From Armadillidium nasatum (lineage: Eukaryota > Arthropoda > Malacostraca > Isopoda > Armadillidiidae): a DNA stretch of 37,500 nucleotides. Shown here piece after piece: positions 14,016 to 24,062 of this stretch. The DNA is taken from the NCBI GenBank assembly GCA_009176605.1, contig SEYY01001259.1, positions 1-37,500 on the forward strand, given 5' to 3'. How positions within the stretch are numbered: position 1 is the stretch's first letter; each line of letters starts with the position of its first letter. The notes under the pieces were generated by a model, which saw only the letters and a program-made list of their open reading frames with translations, did no database searches and had not been told where the DNA came from. A program made the position numbers and the translations under genes.

Positions 14016-16065
14016 AAGGATAAGAAGATGAAATTTTTAACATAGGGGGTTTTATCGTATTAGGATTATTTTTATTTTGCTGGCACTGTGAACATGAACG
14101 GCAAATGTCCGAGACTACCTGGACTACCCTAGGATTCCACAACTCCTCATAAATAAGGAATATCAATTTATTGCGTCCTAAATGACCATACTCATAATGT
14201 ATTTGGGAGACCATAGATATTAAGAAAGAGAAAGGGACAATATATTTTTTCCTATTATTTACATCAATACATAGAATACCACCTTCTATATAGATTTTGT
14301 TATGAACTGATTTATACAGTTTTAAAACCTTACTCCATTGAGCTACAGGGGTATGATTTTTAACTACTCTCAATAAATTTTTTAACAGGGAATCTTTCTT
14401 TTGTTCCTTAAGAATAAGCTCACTATCTATAGAAAAAGAGGACAGTGAAAGAAGATTATCCCTATCATCTAGCACATTATCATTATTAATTTTTACTAGC
14501 TTTATTGGAGGTATATTGATCATATTGACTTTAACCTGCTCAGTTTCATGACTAAATGGAACAAGAAGATTATAATGTACCCCAGAAACACATTTTAAAT
14601 GACATATATTAGAATCAGAATCATTACCATAAATCATAGGTATTGGGGTGTTAAAATAAACTAAAACCCTACACTTACTCAATTGTGTAAACGCATGAAT
14701 AGCCTCAGGAACAGGCATCTGACCAGGGTATTTCATTAACCTTAATCTTTTTAGTGTATTTCGTCCTTGCAGATTATACTTACGAGGATCTTTCAACATT
14801 TCCCCGATAACTACCTCTCTGATCTCTGCATGACCTTGCTCAGTCCCTTCCAACCACAGGGATAAGCACCGGAACAGAGAATCCCCTCCTCCAGGTACCT
14901 CCACCTGTTTAAACCCAGCTGGAATAAATGACTGATTCGTAATACAATCATCCACTTCTTCAACCACAGCATTAGAATTTTCCAAATCCTCTGTAGGGAC
15001 TGGCGAACGCGACAAAGCATCAGCAAGAATATTCTTATTCCCGCTTATGTGCCTTATTTCGAAATTGTACGCGCTTAATTCATTTAGTGTCCTAGCGATG
15101 CGACCATCTGCTGCTGACATGTTATGCAAATATTGAAGAGGTTCATGATCGCTATAAATAATAAACTTCTTTTCGTTGCACAAGAATGGTCTCAACGCCT
15201 TGACTGCCCAACGTAGAGCAGCTAATTCCCGTTCCACGGTAGAATAACTTTGTTGTGCTTTAGAAAAGGTCATTGAAATATACGCTATAGGTCTGGATTC
15301 ACCCTCTTTCTGTTGTGACAGAACAGCTCCACTTCCGATGTCTGAAGCATCAACATAGAGTTCTAATGGGGGCGAATCCTGACTATAATCTGGAAATGTC
15401 AGTACGGTGGGACTCACCAGAGCAGACTTAAGCTTATCAAAAGCCGTCTGACATTCCGGCGTCCAATTTACTACTCGTCCTCCTGTCTGACAAGACAGGG
15501 GCTTGCTAATTGCAGAACAATCAGGAATATGCCGACGGTAAAAGTTCACCATTCCCAAAAACTGCCGTAGCTGTTTGACAGTGGTGGGAACTGGGAAATT
15601 CAAAGCTCCCGACAGATTCTTCTCCAGTGGAAGAATACCCTGACCACTGATAAGGTGGCCCAAGAATTCCACTGACTCTCGGCACAATTTAGTCTTTTTG
15701 GGCTTTAATTTGAACCCGTTTACATGTAGCGCTCTTAAAGCTTTTTCCAAAGATAGAATATGCTGCTCGAAAGTCTCAGAACGAATTATAATATCATCTA
15801 AGTAAGCCATTACTTCTGACCATGGAATACCAGATAAGGCCAGCATCATGCCTCTTTGGAAAGTGGCCGGCCCGCCTTTCACACCAAATGGCATTCTGAG
15901 GAACTCGTAATGCGATAGCGGGGTGGAAAATGCCGTCTTCTCAATACTATCCTCAGCCATCTCAATCTGATAATATCCTCGTACCAAATCGATTGTCGTA
16001 AAAGAATTTCGCGCCCGACATATTATATATCGAGTCAATAAGGTTTGGCAATGGAAAAGCGTCAC
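13939..16065 (-). CDS. Pol segment 2: RT palm, RNase H, OTU-like domain, integrase zinc finger
   Basis: The 708-residue reading starts inside RT. TTIDLVRGYYQIE carries the first catalytic aspartate, FLRMPFGVKGGPATFQ follows, and YLDD is at residues 88-91. RNase H follows with VDAS (Asp239), ERE (278-280), SDHEPL (Asp306) and ADALSR (Asp349). An OTU-like domain occupies about residues 385-505. The integrase H-H-C-C finger then appears with His623, His628, Cys655 and Cys658. The upstream join with segment 1 is broken by one extra base in a T4 run (plus-strand A4 at 16000-16003). All catalytic residues of RT and RNase H are present. Confidence 0.95.
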   Translation of the reverse strand: MTLFHCQTLLTRYIICRARNSFTTIDLVRGYYQIEMAEDSIEKTAFSTPLSHYEFLRMPFGVKGGPATFQRGMMLALSGIPWSEVMAYLDDIIIRSETFEQHILSLEKALRALHVNGFKLKPKKTKLCRESVEFLGHLISGQGILPLEKNLSGALNFPVPTTVKQLRQFLGMVNFYRRHIPDCSAISKPLSCQTGGRVVNWTPECQTAFDKLKSALVSPTVLTFPDYSQDSPPLELYVDASDIGSGAVLSQQKEGESRPIAYISMTFSKAQQSYSTVERELAALRWAVKALRPFLCNEKKFIIYSDHEPLQYLHNMSAADGRIARTLNELSAYNFEIRHISGNKNILADALSRSPVPTEDLENSNAVVEEVDDCITNQSFIPAGFKQVEVPGGGDSLFRCLSLWLEGTEQGHAEIREVVIGEMLKDPRKYNLQGRNTLKRLRLMKYPGQMPVPEAIHAFTQLSKCRVLVYFNTPIPMIYGNDSDSNICHLKCVSGVHYNLLVPFSHETEQVKVNMINIPPIKLVKINNDNVLDDRDNLLSLSSFSIDSELILKEQKKDSLLKNLLRVVKNHTPVAQWSKVLKLYKSVHNKIYIEGGILCIDVNNRKKYIVPFSFLISMVSQIHYEYGHLGRNKLIFLIYEELWNPRVVQVVSDICRSCSQCQQNKNNPNTIKPPMLKISSSYPFDLLAVDLLQLPRTHRNNKYCFSSY
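14551..14913 (-). other. OTU-like peptidase domain inside pol, catalytic Cys replaced by Ser
   Basis: Lies between RNase H and the integrase finger. GGGDSLFRCLSLWL corresponds to the OTU active-site segment usually read as D-G-x-C-L-F-R. Here the nucleophile position is Ser396, codon TCT at 14878-14880, one base from a Cys codon. YPGQMPVPEAIHAF then CRVLVYF match the middle OTU strand-helix pattern, and GVHYNLL gives the conserved catalytic His497. OTU proteins cleave ubiquitin chains or viral polyproteins. With serine the fold may be non-catalytic, or altered. OTU-like inserts occur in some invertebrate gypsy polyproteins, as I recall without being able to check. Confidence 0.7.
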
Positions 16066-17317
16066 TTTTGGTTACCCTGTTGAGAGCACGGTAGTCTAAA
16101 CATAAACGTAGAGAACCATCCTTTTTGCGGACAGGGACAACAGGAGCAGAATAAGGTGACCTACTCTTCCGGATAATTCCGCCTTCTTCCAACTCCCGGC
16201 ATTGCCGTTCAATCTCTTGGGAAAGTGGTCCTTGAAATCGTCTTACTGGCACGTGAACAGGGCGATCAGTAGTCAACTCTATCTGGTGTTGAACATTCCT
16301 TGCGAGTCCCACATCATCATCGCCGGTGCTAAGCACGGAAGAATACTTCAACAAAAGATCACAGAGTCTGCTCTTCTGGGAGTCGTCCACTGGAATTGCG
16401 GAAAACTGAAACTCCTCGTAAATTCTGTCCTGCGTCCAAAACTTTTGAGACTCCCGGCTGTCGGCGTCCTTCTCCACGTTGACACTATTAATCAAGATAT
16501 TGGATGTTTCAACTGGAACAGCCATTCCCAAGGTATACCCTTTCGGTACAAAACGTGAAGATTCACTATGATTGAATAGTGCTACAACTTGATGATCTTG
16601 CATCGCAATAACCCCAGAGAGAACCTCCAGATTACCCTCCTGAATTCCCTCCAAGATGAAAAAATCCCGAGAATATGAGCAGCTAGCTAAGTTTACTGAA
16701 ACCAGCCCGCACTGATGCCCCTTCAATTCAATATTCTCCCCAGTATGAACCATCACGCCGTTAGCATCCCTAGTGGAATCAGAAGCCACCACCCGGAACC
16801 TATCTCCCTCCCTGCATAGCAATTGATAAGTAGACATATCAGGAAGAAGATTATTTGTCCTCAAGAGAGGAACCCCGAGAACTAAGGATTCTTGCAAGAA
16901 CTCGGATGGAACTACCAAAAAGTCATCCAGCTTGGTTATGAAACCACCAAGAAAGCGCAGACTAAGATTAACCATTTGTGACACGTTAATAGTCTTGTGG
17001 CCTAACCCACTGATAGCTCTTATAGGAGAAGAATATACTTCCAAATCTGACAAAGATTCTACCACTGACGACCTAATAAGATTGACACAAGCGCCATTAT
17101 CCACTAGACAGTTGAAAGTCTTGTCAGAATACCCCTCAATAGAGACGTTGACTAAGAGTGGTTGGCTATCCAGATGATTGAAATTTATCTGAATTATCTC
17201 GTCAGAAGCAGAACTCGTTTGAACAGCACCCTGTAATGGATCAGTTCTTGATTCACCGTTCTCCATAGCTTGACCCTCAGCTACGGAGCTACTTAGTTTA
17301 AAGATGAACCACTGCAT
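15962..17317 (-). CDS. Pol segment 1: aspartic protease and RT N-terminus
   Basis: This frame is entered by -1 slippage at the gag stop; the codons after the slip read LSSSVAEG. The retropepsin motif is CLVDNGACVNLI (Asp73 of this reading), with DNG in place of the usual DTG or DSG. VLGVPLL is the second protease strand. A linker leads to RT fingers: RPVHVPVRRF, IIRKSRSPYSAPVVPVRKKDG and LCLDYRALN at about residues 406-414. It ends at a stop just after a T4 run where the next segment resumes. Confidence 0.92.
   Translation of the reverse strand: MQWFIFKLSSSVAEGQAMENGESRTDPLQGAVQTSSASDEIIQINFNHLDSQPLLVNVSIEGYSDKTFNCLVDNGACVNLIRSSVVESLSDLEVYSSPIRAISGLGHKTINVSQMVNLSLRFLGGFITKLDDFLVVPSEFLQESLVLGVPLLRTNNLLPDMSTYQLLCREGDRFRVVASDSTRDANGVMVHTGENIELKGHQCGLVSVNLASCSYSRDFFILEGIQEGNLEVLSGVIAMQDHQVVALFNHSESSRFVPKGYTLGMAVPVETSNILINSVNVEKDADSRESQKFWTQDRIYEEFQFSAIPVDDSQKSRLCDLLLKYSSVLSTGDDDVGLARNVQHQIELTTDRPVHVPVRRFQGPLSQEIERQCRELEEGGIIRKSRSPYSAPVVPVRKKDGSLRLCLDYRALNRVTKSDAFPLPNLIDSIYNMSGAKFFYDNRFGTRILSD
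17238..17302 (-). promoter_or_regulatory. Gag-pol -1 ribosomal frameshift signal
   Basis: In element RNA the heptamer UUUAAAC (17296-17302) sits in the gag frame as U-UUA-AAC and is followed at once by the gag stop UAA. After a 7-nt spacer, CUCCGUAGCU (17279-17288) pairs with AGCUAUGGAG (17261-17270): ten pairs with one G-U and an 8-nt loop GAGGGUCA. The loop bases GGGUCA can pair with UGAUCC (17238-17243), giving an H-type pseudoknot. Pol is in exactly the -1 frame. All three parts fit known retroviral frameshift sites. Confidence 0.85.
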
Positions 17318-19048
17318 GCACCCGGCTCATGACTACCATTACAGGCAGTACATGTCCTTGGGCGTGCACCCAGATTATTCCTTTGAGGTTTCGGTGCTTC
17401 CCGTTGACCTTCTGAGGAATTGCCTTTATTGGTGCAATCCTTCCCAAGATGTCCCGCTGAACAAAGTGGACAAACTGGGGAAGTCTGTTTAGCTGAGGGC
17501 TGACTCTCCTCCTTCCTCTGCTTCAGAATACGGCAGTCCTCCCTCTGATGTCCCTGTTTCCTGCAGTAAGAACAAATATTTTGAAACAGAAAACAGTCAT
17601 CAAGTGTGTGGTTATTTTTACCACAATAGTGGCAAAACTTCCCACGATTGTCATTAGTTGGATTTCTTCCCGTCTTAGGGCTTCCGTTATTACGTAGCGT
17701 CTTAGAGGGTTTTTCGTTTCTCTTTGTAGGTGACGTTTGATTTTTTTGAGCAGATGTCCTCTTCGGTACGAATCTCTTCACCGCTTCACTCCAAGCCGAT
17801 CCTCCATGATTGGTATTCACTTGAGAGATGTTAATCACTTCTGGCCCATCAACAAAGCTCTGCTCCGCCCTGAGCTCATTGTAATGCTCATTGGCCAGTC
17901 GAACAATTTGATCAAAAGCAAGCTTCTGACCAGAAGAACCTTCGTGATTAAGAATATAATCACGCATTCTCTGCTCCACTGCTGGCGGTAGATTATGTAG
18001 AAAAGCTTTCCTGAGATTATCATGAGAGCGCATAGATACACCAGGATACGCCCGGTTAGCCAATTGCTCAAGACGCAGAGCGAACATGTTAATGCTCTCC
18101 CCAGGCTTCATTTTTGCCAACATAAACTCCTGAGATGCTTTTTCGATTTTTTGCTTACTCTCATAATCCCACCAATGCAAGAGGGACTGTTTAACAACAG
18201 CATACGAGTCTTGCTCCACGGTTAATTGATGGTAAAGATCAGAATATGACCCCTCCAGATAATTCCCGAGAATAGTCAACCAGTCCTCCTGCTGATCCGG
18301 ATAGGAAAGCTCACAATATCTCTCGAACTTTCGGAAAAACTGGTGCAGATTATGACTTTTATCTGGGTGGAATTTCTGTGGTGGTACAGCTCTAGGTCGA
18401 TATGCTCGCGCGTGCAATTGCGTCATAATATTCATAGATTTTACTAGCATAGTCAACTGAGCTTCGATAGCATCCAGTCGTGCATCTGGAGACACTGAAC
18501 CACGAGAAAGTGGAACATCATTATTAATGGAAGAATTATGAAACACCTGAGAAGAAGCGATAGGGTCTGGGTAAATATTTGTAGGCACCGTCGTGTCAAA
18601 CACCGGTTGCCGAGTTACAGAATAAGGCCAACCCGCAGTTACAACAGTTGTGGAAGGAACAGAATATGCTTGCGCCCGGGATACTCCCGGAAACCTCGTG
18701 AGTGGTGGTAAAGAAAACTCCCCAAACCGATCTCTCGGCAACCCCCAAGGGTCCAGCACCACTAGCCCTCCCCGATTGCGGAAGAAGATGCGCTTCTTCA
18801 CGATCAAATGGGAAGATTACTCGTTCTGGTGCCGGTTGCACATGCGCAGCCACCGAGGCCTGTGCTGATTTCAGCCTCTCTGCTCTCTCCTCATCCAACT
18901 GTCTCTTAGCGTCAGCCAAAAGTTCCCGCATTTTTCTCATCTCGACAGCCATACCATGGTCCATGCCCGCTGCACCCTCGGACTCAACCGACTGATTGAA
19001 TAGACTAGTCAAGGCCACGTCCTCAGGTTTATTCTCCTTCTCAGACAT
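17293..19048 (-). CDS. Gag polyprotein with four zinc knuckles
   Basis: Starts at ATG 19046-19048, about 110 nt after the primer site, with a charged coiled-coil-like N-terminus. After a one-base frame break somewhere in 18665-18800 the frame ending at 17293 continues. It holds a capsid-like helical region (around HNLHQFFRKFERYCEL to IVRLANEHYNEL), then knuckles CHYCGKNNHTLDDC, CSYCRKQGHQREDC, CPLCSAGHLGKDC and CTACNGSHEPGAC. The first two have canonical CX2CX4HX4C spacing, and the last two have one residue fewer before the histidine. Gag packages element RNA. The stop codon abuts the frameshift heptamer. Confidence 0.92.
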
Positions 19049-19154
19049 AATTACGCAATTAAGATATATAATATATGATTAGGGTTAAACAATTAATGCT
19101 CAGATATTTATATAATATATATTAGTGATGACAGTCTCCAACACAATCAGAAGA

Positions 19155-19171
19155 TCCTGGCAGGGTCGCCA
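19155..19171 (-). other. Primer binding site, tRNA-Arg-like
   Basis: In element sense TGGCGACCCTGCCAGGA starts four nucleotides after the 5' LTR. TGG complements the CCA end of a tRNA. The rest resembles tRNA-Arg primer sites of some insect gypsy elements such as 412 and mdg1. The tRNA identity is from memory of the family and is not verified. Confidence 0.75.
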
Positions 19172-19175
19172 CTTA

Positions 19176-20406
19176 TGTTAAGGCAAGTGGATAGACGACA
19201 CCTGCCCCTAGCCGAACAGAAAAAACCGATCGACCTTAGATGGTCAGAAAGAAAGGAGGGACGACTAAGGAGGCTAGTGAGCGCCCGCTCACCTCGATTG
19301 CTCAACGGAACTAAGAACCACTCAGGTTCGATATGGCCGGATCTTCCAAATCGTGTACTTTAGGAGACTATACTACGTAATGAAACACTGAGCAAAAATG
19401 TATAAAAATATATAATTCAATAAAAAAAAATATAGATTATTTAATACCCAAAAATAAATAGTAATTTAAACACAATATAGAATATGTATATAATATAAAT
19501 TAATACTCTTCAATGGAAGAATATACAATTATAAAAATAATTTTATGATAAAGTCGATATTAAGAGACGCGATTTAACTTATCTTTATCTAGATTGAGTT
19601 ATCATAGAATAACCTGGCGAGACCGGAACTTCTCCAGTATTGAGTATACACCCACAATTGCGGACTAGATTATGACAGGCCAGCCGGAATGTGAATGATG
19701 ACTGAGATTACAGCTGGATAATGACTCTAGATTAGTTTTCTACACCTCACGTAAGGAGTCAATTCTTATAGAATATATGGCGTTGTACATGGATTACAAT
19801 TATTTCAGACCATATGTAGAATACTATAGCCAGTACTGCTCACTCAGAACAAGACCTGAATGTTTACTCGATCTCAAGATTTCAGATTAATAGGCAATAA
19901 GACCCTAGACTGGCACCTGTGGGAATTACAAACAATTACCCCAGTGCCACACCTTAATAAAAATGATCTTAACATATAATAAATTAAATAATAAAAATCA
20001 TAAAGAATACCCAACCTACCCTTGTAAGGGTAATATGCCGTCGTCTTGACAATCGCAACTTGCTTAAATTGTATAATATAACCTGTTTTAAATATTGCCT
20101 GAAATGGGAACGATAGCTCATAAGATTTTACTATTAGCACAAGCGAAATAAATAAAAAAGTAAATAAATAAATTTAACATAGGAGAATAACATTAACGCA
20201 TCTAAAGAATAAACACGTTAATGTCAATCTCCCATCATGCTCTCCAATCCATGACATGGCACAGGCATATTAATTTTGGGGATCCCACGCATAGCCAGAA
20301 TAAACACATAACAGCCAAGCAACAAGCAGGTAAGACTATTCTTCCGAGAATACTCCATGCAACCTGAAACGAGAAAAATATACTCGGCAGCAGCCAGCCC
20401 CTTACA
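19176..20406 (-). repeat. 5' LTR of the gypsy-type element
   Basis: Same sequence as 8851-10080 apart from scattered substitutions and single-base indels, for example in a G run near 19255 and around 20145 and 20287. It should carry the promoter for the minus-strand transcript. I cannot place a TATA box with confidence because TATA words are everywhere. Confidence 0.95.
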
Positions 20407-20533
<127 letters not shown>

Positions 20534-20627
20534 TGTCAAAGCCAAAATCCAAGTACACAACATCAACTGGCTCTTCTTCATTCATATTCTCAGTAGACAG
20601 GGAAGAGTAGATTGTGGTACAGATGGA
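20534..20627 (-). pseudogene. CR1-like LINE, inverted 5' segment
   Basis: On the minus strand the reading contains EEPVDVVYLDF, the RT motif A with its catalytic aspartate as found in CR1-type LINEs. It points away from the plus-strand remainder of the same element that begins at about 20628. It ends at the (AT)n array. Confidence 0.7.
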
Positions 20628-21690
20628 ATGATGCACAATTGGATTAAAGAGTGGTTAAAGAACAGAAGGCAATGTGTATTACTTAATGGTAATAAGTCAT
20701 TATGGGAAACAGTGAAGAGTGAGGTCCCACAGGGTTCTGTGCTGGGACCACTTCTGTTCCTTATTTATATAAATGATTTAGACAAATGTAAGGTTTCTAA
20801 GTTTGCAGATGACACTAAAGTGGTCACCTCAGTAAGGAATAATGATGGATGCATAAAGCTTCAAGGTGATCTAGATAGACTTCTTGATTGGGCAGAGAGG
20901 TGGCAAATGAACTTTAATAGTCCAAAATATAAAGTTCTTCATGTAGGTTACTCAAATGAAGGATTTAATTATGAAATGAATGGGGAGTGGCTTGAGACTA
21001 TGGACCGAGAAAAGGATTTAGGTGTGATTATTAGCAGTAATCAGAAGGTGGGTGATCAATGTTTTGAAGCAAGCAATAGAGCTAGCTAATAAGATGTTAG
21101 GTATAATTAATTGCAATGTAGTTTACAAGAGTAAAGAGGTTGTAAGTAAGATATATAATAGCTATGTCAGGCCAGCATTATAGTATTGTGCACAAGTTTG
21201 GGCTCCTCATTTAAGAAAAGACATTGATATGCCGGAGAGAGTATAACATCGAGCAACAAGGATGATTTCTGGCTTTGAAAATAAGAGCTGAGAGGAGAGG
21301 TTGAAGGAGTTAGGAATGTTCTCGGTTGAAAGGAGATTTCTCAGAGGGGATATGATACAAGTTTACAAAATATTTGCATCTGACAGTAATACAGAGATTG
21401 AAAAATACTTTATAGTGGACTGTGGAAGAGTAACTAGAAAATTAAGAAGAAAACATGCTATCTCGATCTAAGAAAATACTCTTTCAGTAATAGAATTGTT
21501 AATTTTTGAATGGCTTGCCACAAGAGATTGTTGACTGTGATTCTCTTGTCAAATTTAAAAGGGGGCTAGATAGATATATTGATGGTTTAGGTATTATATA
21601 ACAATTTGACCAAGTCAAATTGGCAGGTATATATGAATTTTTAGATCAGCCTATGACTAAGCCTAACAGGCAGTTTTTTTTTTTTTTTTG
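20628..21690 (+). pseudogene. CR1-like LINE, RT palm to 3' end
   Basis: Reads NWIKEWLKNRRQCV, then SEVPQGSVLGPLLFLIYINDL and KFADDTKVV (active-site D-D), all CR1/L2-style RT motifs. A frameshift near 21065 and stops near 21180, 21245 and 21290 follow, while homologous thumb sequence (SYVRPAL, CAQVWAP, FKRGLDRYIDG) continues to about 21600. A T-rich 3' segment ends near 21690. The copy is 5'-truncated and inactive. Confidence 0.8.
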
Positions 21691-23545
21691 TAGTGGGTGA
21701 TGGTTCCTTGAATATTGCATGTATAATTGGGCTTAGATTTATTTTTATCTTTGCATGAATGAACTGAATAACTAGGGATAGAATAGACCTAGTCTTTCAT
21801 GCATGTATTAGTATTGATATTATTATTATTTGTTTGGACTGGGACAGTCTCGATAGGCACTTGTAGCTTCTTACTGTCTCTATTTTCCTATATCCTATGT
21901 CATTTGATTTATATTTGTATTTTAGCAAATTTTTATTCTCTGAAAGATCCAGTGATATCGCTTTTGAATTAGCTTTAAGTTTTGCTAGGCCCAAATATAT
22001 TTTTTTTTTCATAGAGAGCCATTTGTATATCATGGTTGAAAAAGAATTTACAACACTAGATTTTTTAACTATTCATATTTCAGACTTTTCCCCTATGAGT
22101 GAGTTAGAACAATCTGTATCCCAAATTAAGGGCAACACTTCTCCAGACAACAATATTGTACCGGTAATATTTCACTATTTGCAATGTTTAACAATGTAAT
22201 AAAGCTTTTCAGAAATATCATAAAGTAAATTACAAAACCTTGCCAACAGCTGTAAATAAATAAGAGCAATTCTGTAAATCATTCACCTTATCAGTGCAAA
22301 GCAAGAGATCACGTGGTCTGCATTTTTATCTTTACCAATGTAGTTTAAAAGATGTTAATATTTAGCAGTTACCTTTCATAATGTTTATGTATTTTGAAAC
22401 GGTCTTCAAAATCTCATAAAGAGCAAATAAAATAAAACTGAATTTTCTCAGTGCAATAGACAATCAGCATTTTTTTATTATCATCTTTCATTAATTTTAA
22501 ATAACCATTTTTCTTACCCATTATTACAGTAATATCATCTACTTCACAACGTTTCCCATTGGGATTTCATTTTCTTTAAAATAGTTTTCAAGTTTATTAT
22601 AGATATATCACTAGCAACAGTAGTGTTATCTAATGATATACAGAACGTTTATCCTATAAAAATTTTCATGATCAATATATCTCACATGTACCAATAATAT
22701 TTCCCCACTTTCTTCTGTTTAGTAATTTCTTCTTTGAAATTATTAATTATCTTAATTTTAATTTTATAATAAGCCAATTTTTTGACATACTCATCTCATA
22801 TATTATTTTGCAAATGACATTGTTTCCTTTGATATCTTTGTTATATATCTCTTTTTGAAACTTTTGAGGAAATTTGAAATTGTTCGGTTAAATTCACTTC
22901 TGTAGTATGATTCTTTCTAGCTTTTACTATAAGTAAAGATATTGCACAATTAGCCTCATAAGTGCAGTTATTGCAGCTTATGAAGAAGAAGAAGAAAAAA
23001 AAAGTTTAAACTGTTAATTTTTTTCCAACTACTTTTTAGTGCCTTAAAACATACCAGTTTTGAATTTGCAACAATTGGGTATATTTTTTTTAGATTGTTC
23101 CTTGAAACAACCATATTTCATTGATTCACTGTAAAAAATAGATATATATCCACTCATCATGCACATCCAGTATAAAGCTAAATTTAACAAATACTTTTCT
23201 GTGATACTGACAAACATTTCTTTTGTTAAAACTATATACTTATTTTAAGCAGTGTAAATATCTGTAAAGAAAATTTATGTATAAAAAAAATAAAAATGCT
23301 TTCAGATGAGCTTATGATATACCTATGAGCGCTTTAATAATATATTTTATTGCATGAAACTTACTAACAAAACAAGGCAACTTGCTAAACCACTTCTCAC
23401 CTTACATGGTTTTTAAACTTCTTACCTATAATTTGTTATTGTGTGAAATTTGTAAATATATATGAACAACACAGCTTACTGGCTTGCTTCTGCACCTCAA
23501 ATTTAATGCTTAACCAGCTTGAATTTAGCTTACATATAAAAATAA
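21691..23545. other. AT-rich intergenic DNA, no gene recognised
   Basis: One plus-strand ORF of 100 codons at 21897-22199 has no recognisable motif and AT-driven composition. No RNA gene or repeat unit stands out. Confidence 0.5.
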
Positions 23546-24062
23546 CATCTGCACCTGGCCAAACAGATAAATTAAGGTCCAATAGATGGTTAGACAGATA
23601 AAGATGAATAGGGAAACAAGTGAACAGCTGCTCACCTTCCCTGTCACGTAAAGTAACACAAGAAACTCAGGTTAGTGTTTATGCAGTATACTCTGGATTG
23701 TGACACCAGTGACACTACAAATTGAAACAACTTTCCAAATATACAGAAAATATGTACAGTAATTCTTCAGGAATATATTAAGAATAATAACAAGAATATT
23801 AAACTATTTATACTATACTGAAAAAAACATCTGTATAATTATGGTTAATTGCTCAACTTAAGTGAGAGACCTGGCATGACTCTTAAGAATGATGGTTACA
23901 GCTACTCAAGAAGAATATATTTCAATTGGCATTAAGATTTTTACCATAGAAATACAGTACACAAGATTAACACTGGCACAGAATAACTGTTATGCTTGAA
24001 CTGCAGCCCAGAATGGTAATGATTCTAATACCTGTTTCTTAAATTGTAGTCAGGATTATGGA
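23546..24062 (-). repeat. Old, diverged solo LTR related to the gypsy-type element
   Basis: Words of the 8851-10080 LTR recur in the same order with many changes: a CACCTGGCCAAACAGATAAA-like head, GATGGTTAGACAG, GCTCACCTTC, AAACTCAGGTT, ATTCTTCAGGAATATA, CCTGGC, TTACAGCT, AGATT...ACTGGCAC and TTAAATTGTA. No internal region is nearby, so it is a solo LTR of the same or a sister family. The edges are approximate. Confidence 0.6.

Noticed and set aside
12356..16065. Frame breaks within pol as programmed frameshifts
   Set aside because: They lie inside conserved RT and integrase motifs and lack a heptamer with a downstream stem. They are mutations or sequencing insertions. Only the gag stop site fits programmed slippage.
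21897..22199. 100-codon plus-strand ORF
   Set aside because: No recognisable motif, and its hydrophobic AT-driven composition matches random open frames in this DNA.
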